10,326 nucleotides of DNA, from positions 1 through 10,326 of the forward strand of contig JAISXC010000231.1 in NCBI GenBank assembly GCA_031270875.1. Reading direction: 5' to 3'. This document shows, piece after piece, positions 1 to 6,418 of this stretch. The DNA is from Desulfovibrio sp. Its GTDB lineage: Bacteria > Desulfobacterota > Desulfovibrionia > Desulfovibrionales > Desulfovibrionaceae. The translations under genes and the position numbers were made by a program. Every line of letters starts with the position of its first letter. Positions within the stretch are counted from its first letter, which is position 1. Under the pieces are notes generated by a model, which had not been told where the DNA came from, did no database searches, and was given only the letters and a program-made list of their open reading frames with translations.

Positions 1-4
1 TCTA

Positions 5-17
5 GGGCGTGTTAACA
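5..17. repeat. Possible terminal inverted repeat of an IS5-family element
   Basis: The sequence GGGCGTGTTAACA lies directly beyond the C-terminal stop codon of the adjacent transposase, where an IS end is expected, and is preceded by CTAG at 2-5, a plausible short target site. IS5-family elements commonly end close to the transposase stop with a terminus rich in GTGTT. I found no inverted partner in the window, which fits the loss of the other end of this element. The call rests on position and general resemblance only. Confidence 0.35.
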
Positions 18-661
18 TTATTTTAAGGCCACAACGATTAACGCAAAGACGACAAAGGCGAGGAACATGACATCGAGTTTATCATAGCGGGTAAATACTC
101 GCCTGAAACCTTTGAGTCGCCTGAAAAGCCGTTCTACCTCATTGCGTTTTTTGTATAGCTCTTTGTCGTACTTCCACGGCTTCAGTCGGTTGGGGTTGGG
201 CGGCACTACCGGGGTATAGCTCAAGTCACGACAAAGTTTTTGTGTCGCGTTGCCCTCGTAGGCCCTGTCCATAATAATACCGCACGCCTCAGTAGTTGGG
301 CCGAGGGCGGACAAAAGTTCCCGACCTTGCGGGGCATCACCGGCGTTGCCGGGAGTGATGCTGAATTTCAACGCGCATTCAGCATTCGCGGCAACCATAT
401 GAAGCTTGGTCGTCCAGCCGCCCCTGGACTTTCCGATGGCTTGCGAACCTGTTTTTTTAAAACTCCTGTTCCATCGGGATGAACCTTAACAATAGTGCTG
501 TCGAGAGAAATGGCTTCTATTTTGAGGCGAAGTATTTGCTCTCGTTGAAGGCGTTCAAATACACGATCAAGAACTCCGTTCTTGCTCCAACGGTTCATGC
601 GAGTGTAAATGCTGTGCCAACAACCGAAATCTTTCGGCAGACCGCGCCACTTGCACCCATG
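18..661 (-). pseudogene. IS5-family DDE transposase, N-terminally truncated, two frames (element B)
   Basis: This is most of an IS5-family transposase, probably of the IS427-like group. The first frame (about 661 down to 368) carries the DUF4096-type segment (EHGCKWRGLPKDFG, YTRMNRWSKNG) and the first catalytic Asp in ISLDSTIVKVH. The second frame (about 452 down to 18) carries GKSRGGWTTKLHMV, the second Asp in IMDRAYEG, and the catalytic Glu in NEVERLFRRLKG, followed by the usual RRVFTRYDKLD and a hydrophobic C-terminus. The two frames join cleanly at the A7 run at 452-458 by a -1 shift, so the lesion may be programmed frameshifting rather than decay. The first 40 or so residues of the N-terminal domain are missing and replaced by sequence from another IS5-type transposase. 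I therefore call it a broken copy that cannot make a normal protein, although its catalytic residues are all present. Confidence 0.85.
452..458 (-). other. Slippery heptamer A AAA AAA, putative -1 frameshift site
   Basis: On the minus strand the zero frame reads GTT TTA AAA AAA CAG. The A AAA AAA heptamer allows both tRNAs to re-pair after a one-base backward slip. Exactly that shift continues the transposase into KKTGSQAIGKSRGGWTTKLH and the rest of the DDE domain, whereas the zero frame runs on to a stop at 368. Two-frame organisation with a predicted -1 frameshift is known among IS5-family subgroups. A simple deletion in a homopolymer would look the same. Confidence 0.55.
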
Positions 662-955
662 TTCCGCAAGGATATGGCGTTTTGTTCCTCTTTTTTCCCC
701 TATCCGTTGGATTTGGTCCAACGGATTCTTGAGCCAGAGGCGCTTTTACCATGCTGCCGTCGATAGCCTGCCACTCCCAGGCGATACCTTCCAGGTCGTC
801 GAACTCAGATAGCCCTCGTTGCCAGAGCTCAAGGAAAAAGCCCCGTTTTTCCCAGTCCCGAAAATATGCGTGGATCGAACTGGGGCTGCCAAAAATTTCT
901 TTTGAAAACGCGCAACAAGGTCACCTTTTTTGATGGGGTCAATGCCATGACGCAA
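662..955 (-). pseudogene. N-terminal fragment of a second IS5-family transposase (element A)
   Basis: Reading down the minus strand from about 900, one frame gives FGSPSSIHAYFRDWEKRGFF, LELWQRGLSEFDDLEGIAW, EWQAIDGSMVKAPLAQESVG and PNPTDRGK. This is the conserved core of a different IS5 subgroup, and it includes the first catalytic Asp in IDGS. In the stretch of six A residues at 691-696 the frame is lost by one extra base; the next frame resumes as RGTKRHILAE and then runs straight into element B at about 655-665. Sequence nearer 955 (RHGIDPIKKG in another frame) may also belong to this element but is not in register. The remaining DDE domain is absent. The fragment overlaps the last few codons of the neighbouring DUF169 gene, so the IS boundary on that side is uncertain. 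Confidence 0.8.
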
Positions 956-1784
956 TGGCGGCCTGTTGAGAAGCTGCTGAAGAGTGAATGGTTTTCCAGG
1001 CGAATCTGGTCAGGAAACTTTCCGGAGCATTGGCCTCCATTTCCTCATACAGTTTGAACGGTACGGTAAAGGAAAGAATGTCCCTGCCCAGAGGTTTGCG
1101 GAGGTAAAGCCGCGCGGAAATGTCGGTCAATCCCACCACGGCGCGAGGGTTTTCTTTTTCGGATTCTGCAAAAGGGAGCAGGCCGAAACATCCGCAACCG
1201 GGTCCAAAGGGTATCCGGACGTTATCAATGCCGGGGCGGGCGTAGTTCGCCAGCACCACAAGCGCGGACAACTGGTCCGGATCGGCTAGAAACGCCACGA
1301 CTTTGGGTTTTTCCCCCGGCTTGATATCCCGTAAGGGCTTGATGAGAACGAACGGTCCTTCCGGCCTGCACTCCGGCAGAGTGGATAGCCACTCGTCGAC
1401 CAGCTCCGGCGTTTTCAGAAATCCCTCGCCCTCCGTGAATTCCTCAATGAGGACTTTCGGAGCGTTGGCCTCCCGGAGCCGCCTGATGACGGATTCTCCG
1501 TGCTCCCAACCCTGATTGCCAACAGAGAGGAAGCGCAGGAAGCACTCCGGACCGCCCGGAAAGTTTTCGGATAACATCGGTTCAAGCCCGAACCCGCTTG
1601 CCGCTCCGTGACAGAGGCAACTGTCCCTGCCGAGGGCCATTGTTTCTCCCCTGGCCGCCCGCGCGACGAGGAGCATGGAACAAAGGGGCCTTGAAAGCCT
1701 GACCTCCGCGGGCAACTCTTTGGCGTAAAAAATCGCCAGAGGCGGGAAGCGCAGTCCGAGCGTTCTGTCAAGATGCATGTTCAT
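939..1784 (-). CDS. DUF169 family protein (second paralog)
   Basis: This 281-residue protein belongs to the DUF169/COG2043 family, whose function is unknown. It has no signal peptide or membrane segment, so it is probably cytoplasmic. It shares the family layout with its upstream neighbour: an early PPLAIFY stretch (cf. MPFGVFY), an isolated Cys (C35), a CxC pair (C56, C58), the segment FVLIKPLRDIKPGEKPKVVAF (from about 145), a second CxC (C197, C199) in a GPGCGCFG turn, and a C-terminal FLTRFAW helix. The start ATG lies inside the 3' end of the upstream paralog, a 17-base overlap, with a GAGGTG about 10 bases upstream; the next Met, at residue 3, is an alternative start. The two genes are thus very likely co-transcribed. 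Downstream lies IS debris, and the final residues (after about 265) do not match the paralog, so the tail may have been altered by IS insertion. Family membership is confident; function is not. Confidence 0.88.
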   Translation of the reverse strand: MNMHLDRTLGLRFPPLAIFYAKELPAEVRLSRPLCSMLLVARAARGETMALGRDSCLCHGAASGFGLEPMLSENFPGGPECFLRFLSVGNQGWEHGESVIRRLREANAPKVLIEEFTEGEGFLKTPELVDEWLSTLPECRPEGPFVLIKPLRDIKPGEKPKVVAFLADPDQLSALVVLANYARPGIDNVRIPFGPGCGCFGLLPFAESEKENPRAVVGLTDISARLYLRKPLGRDILSFTVPFKLYEEMEANAPESFLTRFAWKTIHSSAASQQAAIASWH

Positions 1785-2625
1785 GCTTCTTTTCCACCTC
1801 CCCTGCTCCCCAAGCGCGCCTGCTCTTCATCACCTTTTTGCGAACGCCTTCCCATGTGCGGCGCGTGAGAGCCGATGTTTCCATGCGGTCAAGCATTCTG
1901 CGGTACAAGGCCAGAGGCGCGGCAAAGCTCAGTTCGTCCGTTTTCATGAATTTGCGGGCCGAGGGATCGAACCCGCCTATCACCGCGCGCTCAACGCCAC
2001 GCCGCTCATATACAAGCGGCCAGGCAACAAGACAGGTACAACTCGCCCCGAAAGGAGATATTACGGCATTGTGGTGCCCAACCGTGTAGACGGCGAGAGA
2101 ATGGAGCCCCGTCAGAACTTCCGGTCTGGCAAAAAATGCCACAACCTTGGGTTGTTCGTCAGTGAACTGATCCAGAGGCTTGAGGACGCAATATTTTCCA
2201 TCAGCCGGCGGAGGGGCACAGTCTTCCATAAAGGCCGTCATGCTCTCAGGCGATGGCATATAGTATTCGCCTTCAATGGGAGTGCCGGGCACGCCCGTGG
2301 AAACGTAAAAGACATTCATGTCCAGGTACGGCCCATAAACGCCGGAATAAAATCCCCCACCCATGCAGCCGCATTCTTCGTGACTTATCCAGGCCGCCTT
2401 TTTCTTTTTCCGCGCCAGCCAGATATTCCCGAGGATGCAGGAGAAGTTGCCAAAGGCCCTCTGCCAGTCAATGTTCCCCGCCGCCTCGCGTTCGCGGCTG
2501 AAAATTTCTCCGGGCTCGGGGCCGTAGCCGTCAGGTTTTTCGTCGGAATAGAAAACGCCGAACGGCATTTCGTCATGTCCGAGGAGTTCCAGCAATCGTC
2601 GTGTTTGGGCCGCCAAAGTTTCCAT
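1768..2625 (-). CDS. DUF169 family protein (first paralog)
   Basis: This 285-residue protein is the upstream DUF169 copy and is recognisably paralogous to the next gene, though clearly diverged. Visible features are an N-terminal helix (METLAAQTRRLLELLG), FGVFYSDEKPDGYGPEP (22-38), C63, an ECGC motif (C85, C87), CVLKPLDQF (146-154), QPKVVAFFARPEVL (158-171), a CxC pair in GASCTC (C196, C198) and a basic, charged C-terminus. The Cys positions match those of the paralog, which suggests metal or Fe-S binding, but nothing in the sequence proves it. The start is supported by AAGGAG six bases upstream. A promoter overlapped by an operator-like repeat lies 78-107 bases before the start. MarR is encoded next upstream on the same strand, 155 bases away, and is the likely regulator. 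Function unknown. Confidence 0.9.
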   Translation of the reverse strand: METLAAQTRRLLELLGHDEMPFGVFYSDEKPDGYGPEPGEIFSREREAAGNIDWQRAFGNFSCILGNIWLARKKKKAAWISHEECGCMGGGFYSGVYGPYLDMNVFYVSTGVPGTPIEGEYYMPSPESMTAFMEDCAPPPADGKYCVLKPLDQFTDEQPKVVAFFARPEVLTGLHSLAVYTVGHHNAVISPFGASCTCLVAWPLVYERRGVERAVIGGFDPSARKFMKTDELSFAAPLALYRRMLDRMETSALTRRTWEGVRKKVMKSRRAWGAGEVEKKHEHAS

Positions 2626-2702
2626 GGCCGTCTCCTTGCCTGCTCAGGGTTCCGCAAATTTTTCCCGCCGACCGCGAAAATTGTTTGGGATCTTTTGCGC
2701 GG

Positions 2703-2732
2703 ATAGTAAAATGCAAACGCAACAGTTGACAA
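2703..2732 (-). promoter_or_regulatory. Putative promoter of the DUF169 gene pair
   Basis: On the minus strand TTGTCA (2727-2732) is followed after 18 bases by TACTAT (2703-2708), giving a start near 2696 and a leader of about 70 bases. The -35 element lies inside the operator-like repeat at 2725-2740, as expected for repression by steric block. It is inferred from consensus similarity to sigma-70 promoters only. Confidence 0.45.
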
Positions 2733-2740
2733 CATCAACA
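2725..2740. promoter_or_regulatory. Putative MarR operator before the DUF169 genes
   Basis: The plus strand reads GTTGACAACATCAACA, containing the inverted repeat GTTGA-n5-TCAAC. It matches GTTGACAAATTTAACA on the minus strand in front of the marR gene at 13 of 16 positions. MarR proteins typically bind short imperfect palindromes of this size that overlap promoters. Finding the same element at both promoters of this unit supports control by the encoded MarR protein; binding itself is inferred. Confidence 0.55.
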
Positions 2741-2780
2741 AAATGGATAAAAATTCATTGCGCGCAAGGTTCTCCTACCC

Positions 2781-3239
2781 TCACTTGGCCCTGAGATTGC
2801 GTTTTATGGCGGCAAGCACTTTTATGCAGGTTTCGGCTTCCTGTTCCGATACCCCGCCCAAAGCGCCCCGCAGCGCCTCGACGGCCGCGGCGAACCCACG
2901 TTCCCGCAACCCCAGGGAGGCGTTCGCCGCGCAAATGACTTTTTTACGCTCATTCGTGGGTTCTGTTCTCCTGGTGATCAGGCCCTTGTTTTCCATGGCC
3001 GAGAGAACGCGGCTCATGGTGGATTTGTCGACGCACAGCGCGGCCGCGAGCTCGTCCTGCGTGGCGCTTTTTCTTTCCCAAAGCAAAACCAGCACCCCCC
3101 ATTGCTCCGGAGTCAAGTCAATTCCGGACCTCTTCAACCTGCGGCGGAGAGTTGAGTTCAGCAGGCGATAGGCGGTTATCGTCATGAATCCGAGGGATTC
3201 TTCAGAACGATAATCAGAATGATAAAATGTGCTGCCCAT
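2781..3239 (-). CDS. MarR-family transcriptional regulator
   Basis: This 152-residue protein has the usual MarR length and layout: an N-terminal dimerisation helix (ESLGFMTITAYRLLNSTLRR), LTPEQWGVLVLLWE (42-55), the helix-turn-helix ATQDELAAALCVDKSTMSRV (59-78), ENKGLITRR leading into the wing, and a C-terminal helical region. The acidic/basic wing motif, often DPxDRR in the family, is TNERKK here. Cys residues at 69, 103 and 138 could allow redox sensing, but they are not in the pattern of OhrR. The start gives the common ESLGF N-terminus, although no Shine-Dalgarno is visible and the predicted promoter places transcription initiation at or beside the ATG. The gene is divergent from pepA and sits upstream of the DUF169 pair on the same strand. 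Its likely role is autoregulation plus control of the DUF169 genes; the ligand is unknown. Confidence 0.92.
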   Translation of the reverse strand: MGSTFYHSDYRSEESLGFMTITAYRLLNSTLRRRLKRSGIDLTPEQWGVLVLLWERKSATQDELAAALCVDKSTMSRVLSAMENKGLITRRTEPTNERKKVICAANASLGLRERGFAAAVEALRGALGGVSEQEAETCIKVLAAIKRNLRAK

Positions 3240-3245
3240 GAGTCA

Positions 3246-3274
3246 TGTGTAGATGCAACTGTTAAATTTGTCAA
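3246..3274 (-). promoter_or_regulatory. Putative marR promoter
   Basis: A perfect TTGACA (minus strand, 3269-3274) is followed after 17 bases by TACACA (3246-3251), a weak -10. Transcription would begin at about 3239, which is the first base of the marR ATG, so the message could be leaderless. The -35 lies within the operator-like palindrome. The weak -10 keeps confidence moderate. Confidence 0.4.
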
Positions 3275-3278
3275 CAGT
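3258..3278. promoter_or_regulatory. Putative MarR operator before the marR gene
   Basis: Arms ACTGTT (3258-3263) and AACAGT (3273-3278) form a perfect 6-base inverted repeat with a 9-base spacer. On the minus strand the core reads GTTGACAAATTTAACA, matching the element before the DUF169 genes at 13 of 16 positions. It overlaps the -35 of the marR promoter, so autorepression is the simplest reading. Being in the divergent marR-pepA spacer, it might also affect pepA. Confidence 0.6.
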
Positions 3279-3336
3279 GCTGTCCGCCCGCCGGACGAAT
3301 CCGTATTGCCCTTCCGCGGGAAAGAGTTTACCCTGT

Positions 3337-3349
3337 CACAATTGTTGTG
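3337..3349. promoter_or_regulatory. Short palindrome upstream of pepA
   Basis: CACAATTGTTGTG consists of CACAA and TTGTG arms around TTG, and it also contains the perfect 8-base palindrome ACAATTGT. It lies 53-65 bases before the pepA start, in a position suited to an operator. It does not match the MarR-type element nearby. No convincing sigma-70 promoter for pepA could be placed around it. Confidence 0.3.
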
Positions 3350-3401
3350 GCTGGACAGCCCGAATTGTAGTCGCGCTGCAGAATTTCTCACAGGATAAAA
3401 C

Positions 3402-4907
3402 ATGCCGGACATACATTTCCAAAACCTTGGTCCTGAACACTGGAAAGCCGACGCCATGCTGGTTCCGTGCTGCGAAGGCGAAATTGATCCGGGACGTCAC
3501 CCCGAGCTGGACAAAGCTGTCCCCTGGCTTGCCGTGGCTCCCGCCCTGCGCGACGTGCGCGGGGAAAAGGACGAACTGGCGCTGATTCACGGGCATCCGG
3601 AGCTTCCCGTTCCGCGTGTCCTGACCCTAGGTCTCGGCCCGCGGAACACGGTGGAAGTGGACGCCTTTCGCAAGGCCATCGCCGAAGCCGTGAGCCTGTG
3701 CGCCAAAAAGGGGATAGCCTCCGTCCTTCTGCCCGAACCTTTGCTCGCTGACCTGCCCGGCGGCAGAGAGCGTCTGGTGGAGGAGGCCGTCTGCGCGGCC
3801 CTGCTGTCTCTGCACCGTTTTTCCTCGACGGGAAGGAAAGCTGAGCGGCCCTTCAAGGGACCGGAATGGATTGCCCTGGGTTTCACCGGCGACAGTCCGG
3901 ACTCTCTGCGCGCCGCCGCCCGGCGCGGAGAAAACGCGGCGGACGCTGTGGGCATGGCCCGGGAACTCGCCAATATGCCGGGCAATCTTCTTTCGCCGCA
4001 AATTTTTGCCGAACGGGCGGAACAGCTTGCCGGCAAGCATGGCTTCGCCTGCGTTGTTTTTGACGAGACAGAGCTTGAAAAACAGGGCTTCGGCGCGCTT
4101 GTCGCTGTGGGGCGGGGATCAGCGCGGCCGCCGCGCCTCGTTGTTCTGGAGCACGCCCCAGCGGGCCACGGGCTGGACAAGCCGCTGATTTTCGTCGGCA
4201 AGGGCATCACCTTTGACTCCGGCGGCCTGTGTATCAAACCGGCGGCCGGCATGAGCGAGATGAAAGGCGATATGTCCGGCGCGGCGGCCGTTCTGGCGGC
4301 TGTGGCGACGGCGGCGCGCGAGAATGCGCCCCGCAGGATTATCGGCCTTATGGCCTGCGCGGAAAACATGCCCGGCGGCCGCGCCATGAGGCCGGGGGAT
4401 GTGGTGCGGACGGTGAACGGAGATACGGTGGAAATCGCCAACACCGACGCGGAGGGCCGTCTTGTCCTCTGCGACGCCCTGGCTTGGGCGCAAAAAGAAT
4501 GGACGCCCGCCGCCCTCATAGACATCGCCACCCTCACGGGCGCTTGCGCCGTCGCCTTGGGCAGGGGCGTCGCGGGACTTTTCTGCGATGACGCGGAACT
4601 CGCCGAACGTATACGGGCCGCAGGCGGAGCATGCGGCGAACCTTGCTGGGAATTGCCCCTCTGGAAACCTTATGCCGAACACCTCAAAAGCGAAATCGCG
4701 GACATCTGCCACACGGGGCCGCGTGAGGGCGGGGCCATACACGCCGCTCTCTTTTTACGGCACTTTGTGGCCGAGAGCACGCGCTGGGCGCATCTGGACA
4801 TAGCCGGCACGGACTGGGCGGAAAAACCCACCGCTCTTTGCCCGAAGGGCGGCACGGGTTTTGGAACGCGTACACTGCTGGAACTGGCAAGGGGAGGCAT
4901 CCAGTGA
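3402..4907 (+). CDS. pepA: Leucyl aminopeptidase, peptidase family M17
   Basis: This cytoplasmic metalloexopeptidase removes N-terminal residues such as leucine from peptides. At 501 residues it has normal length for bacterial PepA. The N-terminal half is the variable regulatory/assembly domain; the catalytic domain begins at about 185 (RELANMPGNLLSP). The two-metal site is complete: GKGITFDSGG with K267 and D272, MKGDMSGAAAV with D290, and NTDAEGRL with D349 and E351, plus the catalytic R353. Later family segments are DIATLTGACAVALG and HLDIAGTDW. The start is supported by AGGA six bases upstream. PepA in some bacteria also binds DNA, but nothing here shows that. Its stop overlaps the GTG of cobA/hemD by four bases (GTGA), so the two are probably translationally coupled. 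It is transcribed divergently from the marR gene across a 162-base spacer. Confidence 0.96.
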   Translation: MPDIHFQNLGPEHWKADAMLVPCCEGEIDPGRHPELDKAVPWLAVAPALRDVRGEKDELALIHGHPELPVPRVLTLGLGPRNTVEVDAFRKAIAEAVSLCAKKGIASVLLPEPLLADLPGGRERLVEEAVCAALLSLHRFSSTGRKAERPFKGPEWIALGFTGDSPDSLRAAARRGENAADAVGMARELANMPGNLLSPQIFAERAEQLAGKHGFACVVFDETELEKQGFGALVAVGRGSARPPRLVVLEHAPAGHGLDKPLIFVGKGITFDSGGLCIKPAAGMSEMKGDMSGAAAVLAAVATAARENAPRRIIGLMACAENMPGGRAMRPGDVVRTVNGDTVEIANTDAEGRLVLCDALAWAQKEWTPAALIDIATLTGACAVALGRGVAGLFCDDAELAERIRAAGGACGEPCWELPLWKPYAEHLKSEIADICHTGPREGGAIHAALFLRHFVAESTRWAHLDIAGTDWAEKPTALCPKGGTGFGTRTLLELARGGIQ

Positions 4908-6418
4908 GGGTTTTTCTTCTGGGCGCGGGCCCCGGCGATCCCGGTCTTTTGACCGTCAAGGCGCGGGACGTTCTGGCGGGCGCTGATGTGATCGTTTACG
5001 ACGCCTTGGCCTTTGAGGGTCTGCTTGCTCTGGCCTCCCCCGGCGCGGAGCGGATTTACGTCGGCAAGGTGGCCGGTAATCATGCCCTGCCGCAGGAGAG
5101 GATCAACGCCCTGCTTGTCGACAAGGCCAGAGAAGGCAAGATCGTGGCCAGACTCAAGGGCGGGGACCCGTACATTTTCGGACGTGGCGGTGAAGAAGGC
5201 GAAGCGCTTCACGCCGCGGGGGTGCCTTTTGAGGAAGTGCCGGGCGTCAGCAGCGCCATCGCGGCTCCGGCCTATGCGGGCATTCCGCTGACGCACCGGG
5301 ATTTCTCCTCGTCCGTCACCATCGTCACCGGCCATGAAAATCACGATAAGGAGAAATCCGCGCACAACTGGCAGGCCCTGGCCCAAAGCGCCTCCACTCT
5401 GGTTTTTGTGATGGGCATGGCAAATTTGCCCCGGATTGCCGAAAATCTCATACGCTCCGGCCTTGACCCGCAAACTCCTGCGGCCCTCATCCATCGCGGC
5501 ACAACGCCGCGGCAGCGCAGTCTTGTGTCCACTGTCGCGCAATTGCCGGAGGCCGCCCGCGACAAGGGTTTTGTCAATCCTTCCGTTGTGGTTGTGGGCA
5601 AGGTGGCGGAACTTGCCGGAAAACTCAACTGGTATGAGCAAAAACCCCTTTTCGGCAAAAGCGTTGTGGTGACGCGCGCGCGGGAGCAGGCCAGCGACAT
5701 CGCCTCGGCCCTCTCCGGGCTGGGGGCGGAGGTTCTTGAATTCCCCACCATTGAAATCCGCCCGCCGGCGGATTTCAGCGCGCTTGACTCGGCTGTGGCG
5801 CTTCTTGCGGACTATGACTGGATAGTTTTTACTTCCGGCAACGGCGTGCGTTCCTTTTTTGGCAGGCTCGCGTTTGCCGGAAAGGACAGCCGCGCGCTTG
5901 CCGGATGCAAAGCGGCGGCCATAGGCCCGGCAACGGCCGGGGCTCTGGCGGCTTACGGCATTCGCGCGGATTTCGTTCCAGGATGTTTTGTGGCGGAAAG
6001 CGTGGCTGACGGCCTGCGGCGCGTTACCCCGCTCAAGGGACAGCGTATCCTGCTGCCGCGCGCGGCCAAGGCCAGAGACGTTCTGCCGCAGGAGCTGCGC
6101 AAGGCGGGCGCCCGGGTGGACGTGATAAACGCCTACGAAACCGTTCCGGCCGGGGCCCGCAGGGATGAGGTTCTCTCGCGCCTGGCAGAAGGCGGCCTTG
6201 ACTGCGTGAGTTTCGGCTCGTCCTCCACTGTGGAGAATTTTCTGGCCCAGGTGCCGGCGGATGTCGTCAGGCGGTCGGGGGCGCGTCTGGCGTCCATAGG
6301 CCCGGTAACGGCCCAAACCCTGCGCGACAACGGTCTTGAATGCCATATCATGCCGCGGGAATACACCATGCCGGCCCTTGTCGAAGCCATAAAAAATTTT
6401 TTTGCCGCATGCCCGTAA
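4904..6418 (+). CDS. cobA/hemD: Fused uroporphyrinogen-III C-methyltransferase / uroporphyrinogen-III synthase
   Basis: This 504-residue bifunctional enzyme is cytoplasmic. Residues 1-245 are the SAM-dependent methyltransferase (SUMT/CobA), which converts uroporphyrinogen III to precorrin-2: GAGPGDPGLLT (7-17), VYDAL (31-35), RLKGGDPYIFGRGGEE (83-98), VPGVSSAIAAPAYAGIPLTH (112-131) and MGMANLP (170-176). Residues about 250-504 are HemD, which cyclises hydroxymethylbilane with inversion of ring D: VVVTRAREQA, VFTSGNGVRSFF, AAIGPATAGAL, YETVP, FGSSSTVENFL and ASIGPVTAQTL. The GTG at 4904 is chosen because GGGGAGG sits just upstream, the protein begins exactly at the CobA N-terminus, and it forms a 4-base overlap with pepA. 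An in-frame ATG 66 bases upstream would add residues inside pepA and is less likely. Such CobA/HemD fusions are known in Desulfovibrio, where precorrin-2 feeds siroheme, cobalamin and the siroheme-dependent heme pathway. Confidence 0.95.
   Translation: MRVFLLGAGPGDPGLLTVKARDVLAGADVIVYDALAFEGLLALASPGAERIYVGKVAGNHALPQERINALLVDKAREGKIVARLKGGDPYIFGRGGEEGEALHAAGVPFEEVPGVSSAIAAPAYAGIPLTHRDFSSSVTIVTGHENHDKEKSAHNWQALAQSASTLVFVMGMANLPRIAENLIRSGLDPQTPAALIHRGTTPRQRSLVSTVAQLPEAARDKGFVNPSVVVVGKVAELAGKLNWYEQKPLFGKSVVVTRAREQASDIASALSGLGAEVLEFPTIEIRPPADFSALDSAVALLADYDWIVFTSGNGVRSFFGRLAFAGKDSRALAGCKAAAIGPATAGALAAYGIRADFVPGCFVAESVADGLRRVTPLKGQRILLPRAAKARDVLPQELRKAGARVDVINAYETVPAGARRDEVLSRLAEGGLDCVSFGSSSTVENFLAQVPADVVRRSGARLASIGPVTAQTLRDNGLECHIMPREYTMPALVEAIKNFFAACP

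Noticed and set aside
690..696. A AAA AAG heptamer in element A as a programmed -1 frameshift site.
   Set aside because: The shift needed to rejoin RGTKRHIL is +1, not -1, so the heptamer does not restore the frame; a one-base insertion in the A-run is the simpler reading.
1777..2706. Open frame of about 300 codons on the plus strand opposite the first DUF169 gene.
   Set aside because: The minus strand encodes a clear DUF169 protein with a strong ribosome binding site; the plus frame has no family resemblance.
3587..4537. Long minus-strand open frame opposite pepA.
   Set aside because: Composition is dominated by Ser, Arg, Ala and Pro and there are no motifs; the M17 peptidase on the plus strand explains the conservation.
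4670..6346. Long open frame on the minus strand opposite pepA and cobA/hemD.
   Set aside because: It lies antisense to two genes with complete catalytic motifs, has no recognisable domain and an Arg/Gly/His-rich composition typical of the complementary strand of GC-rich genes.
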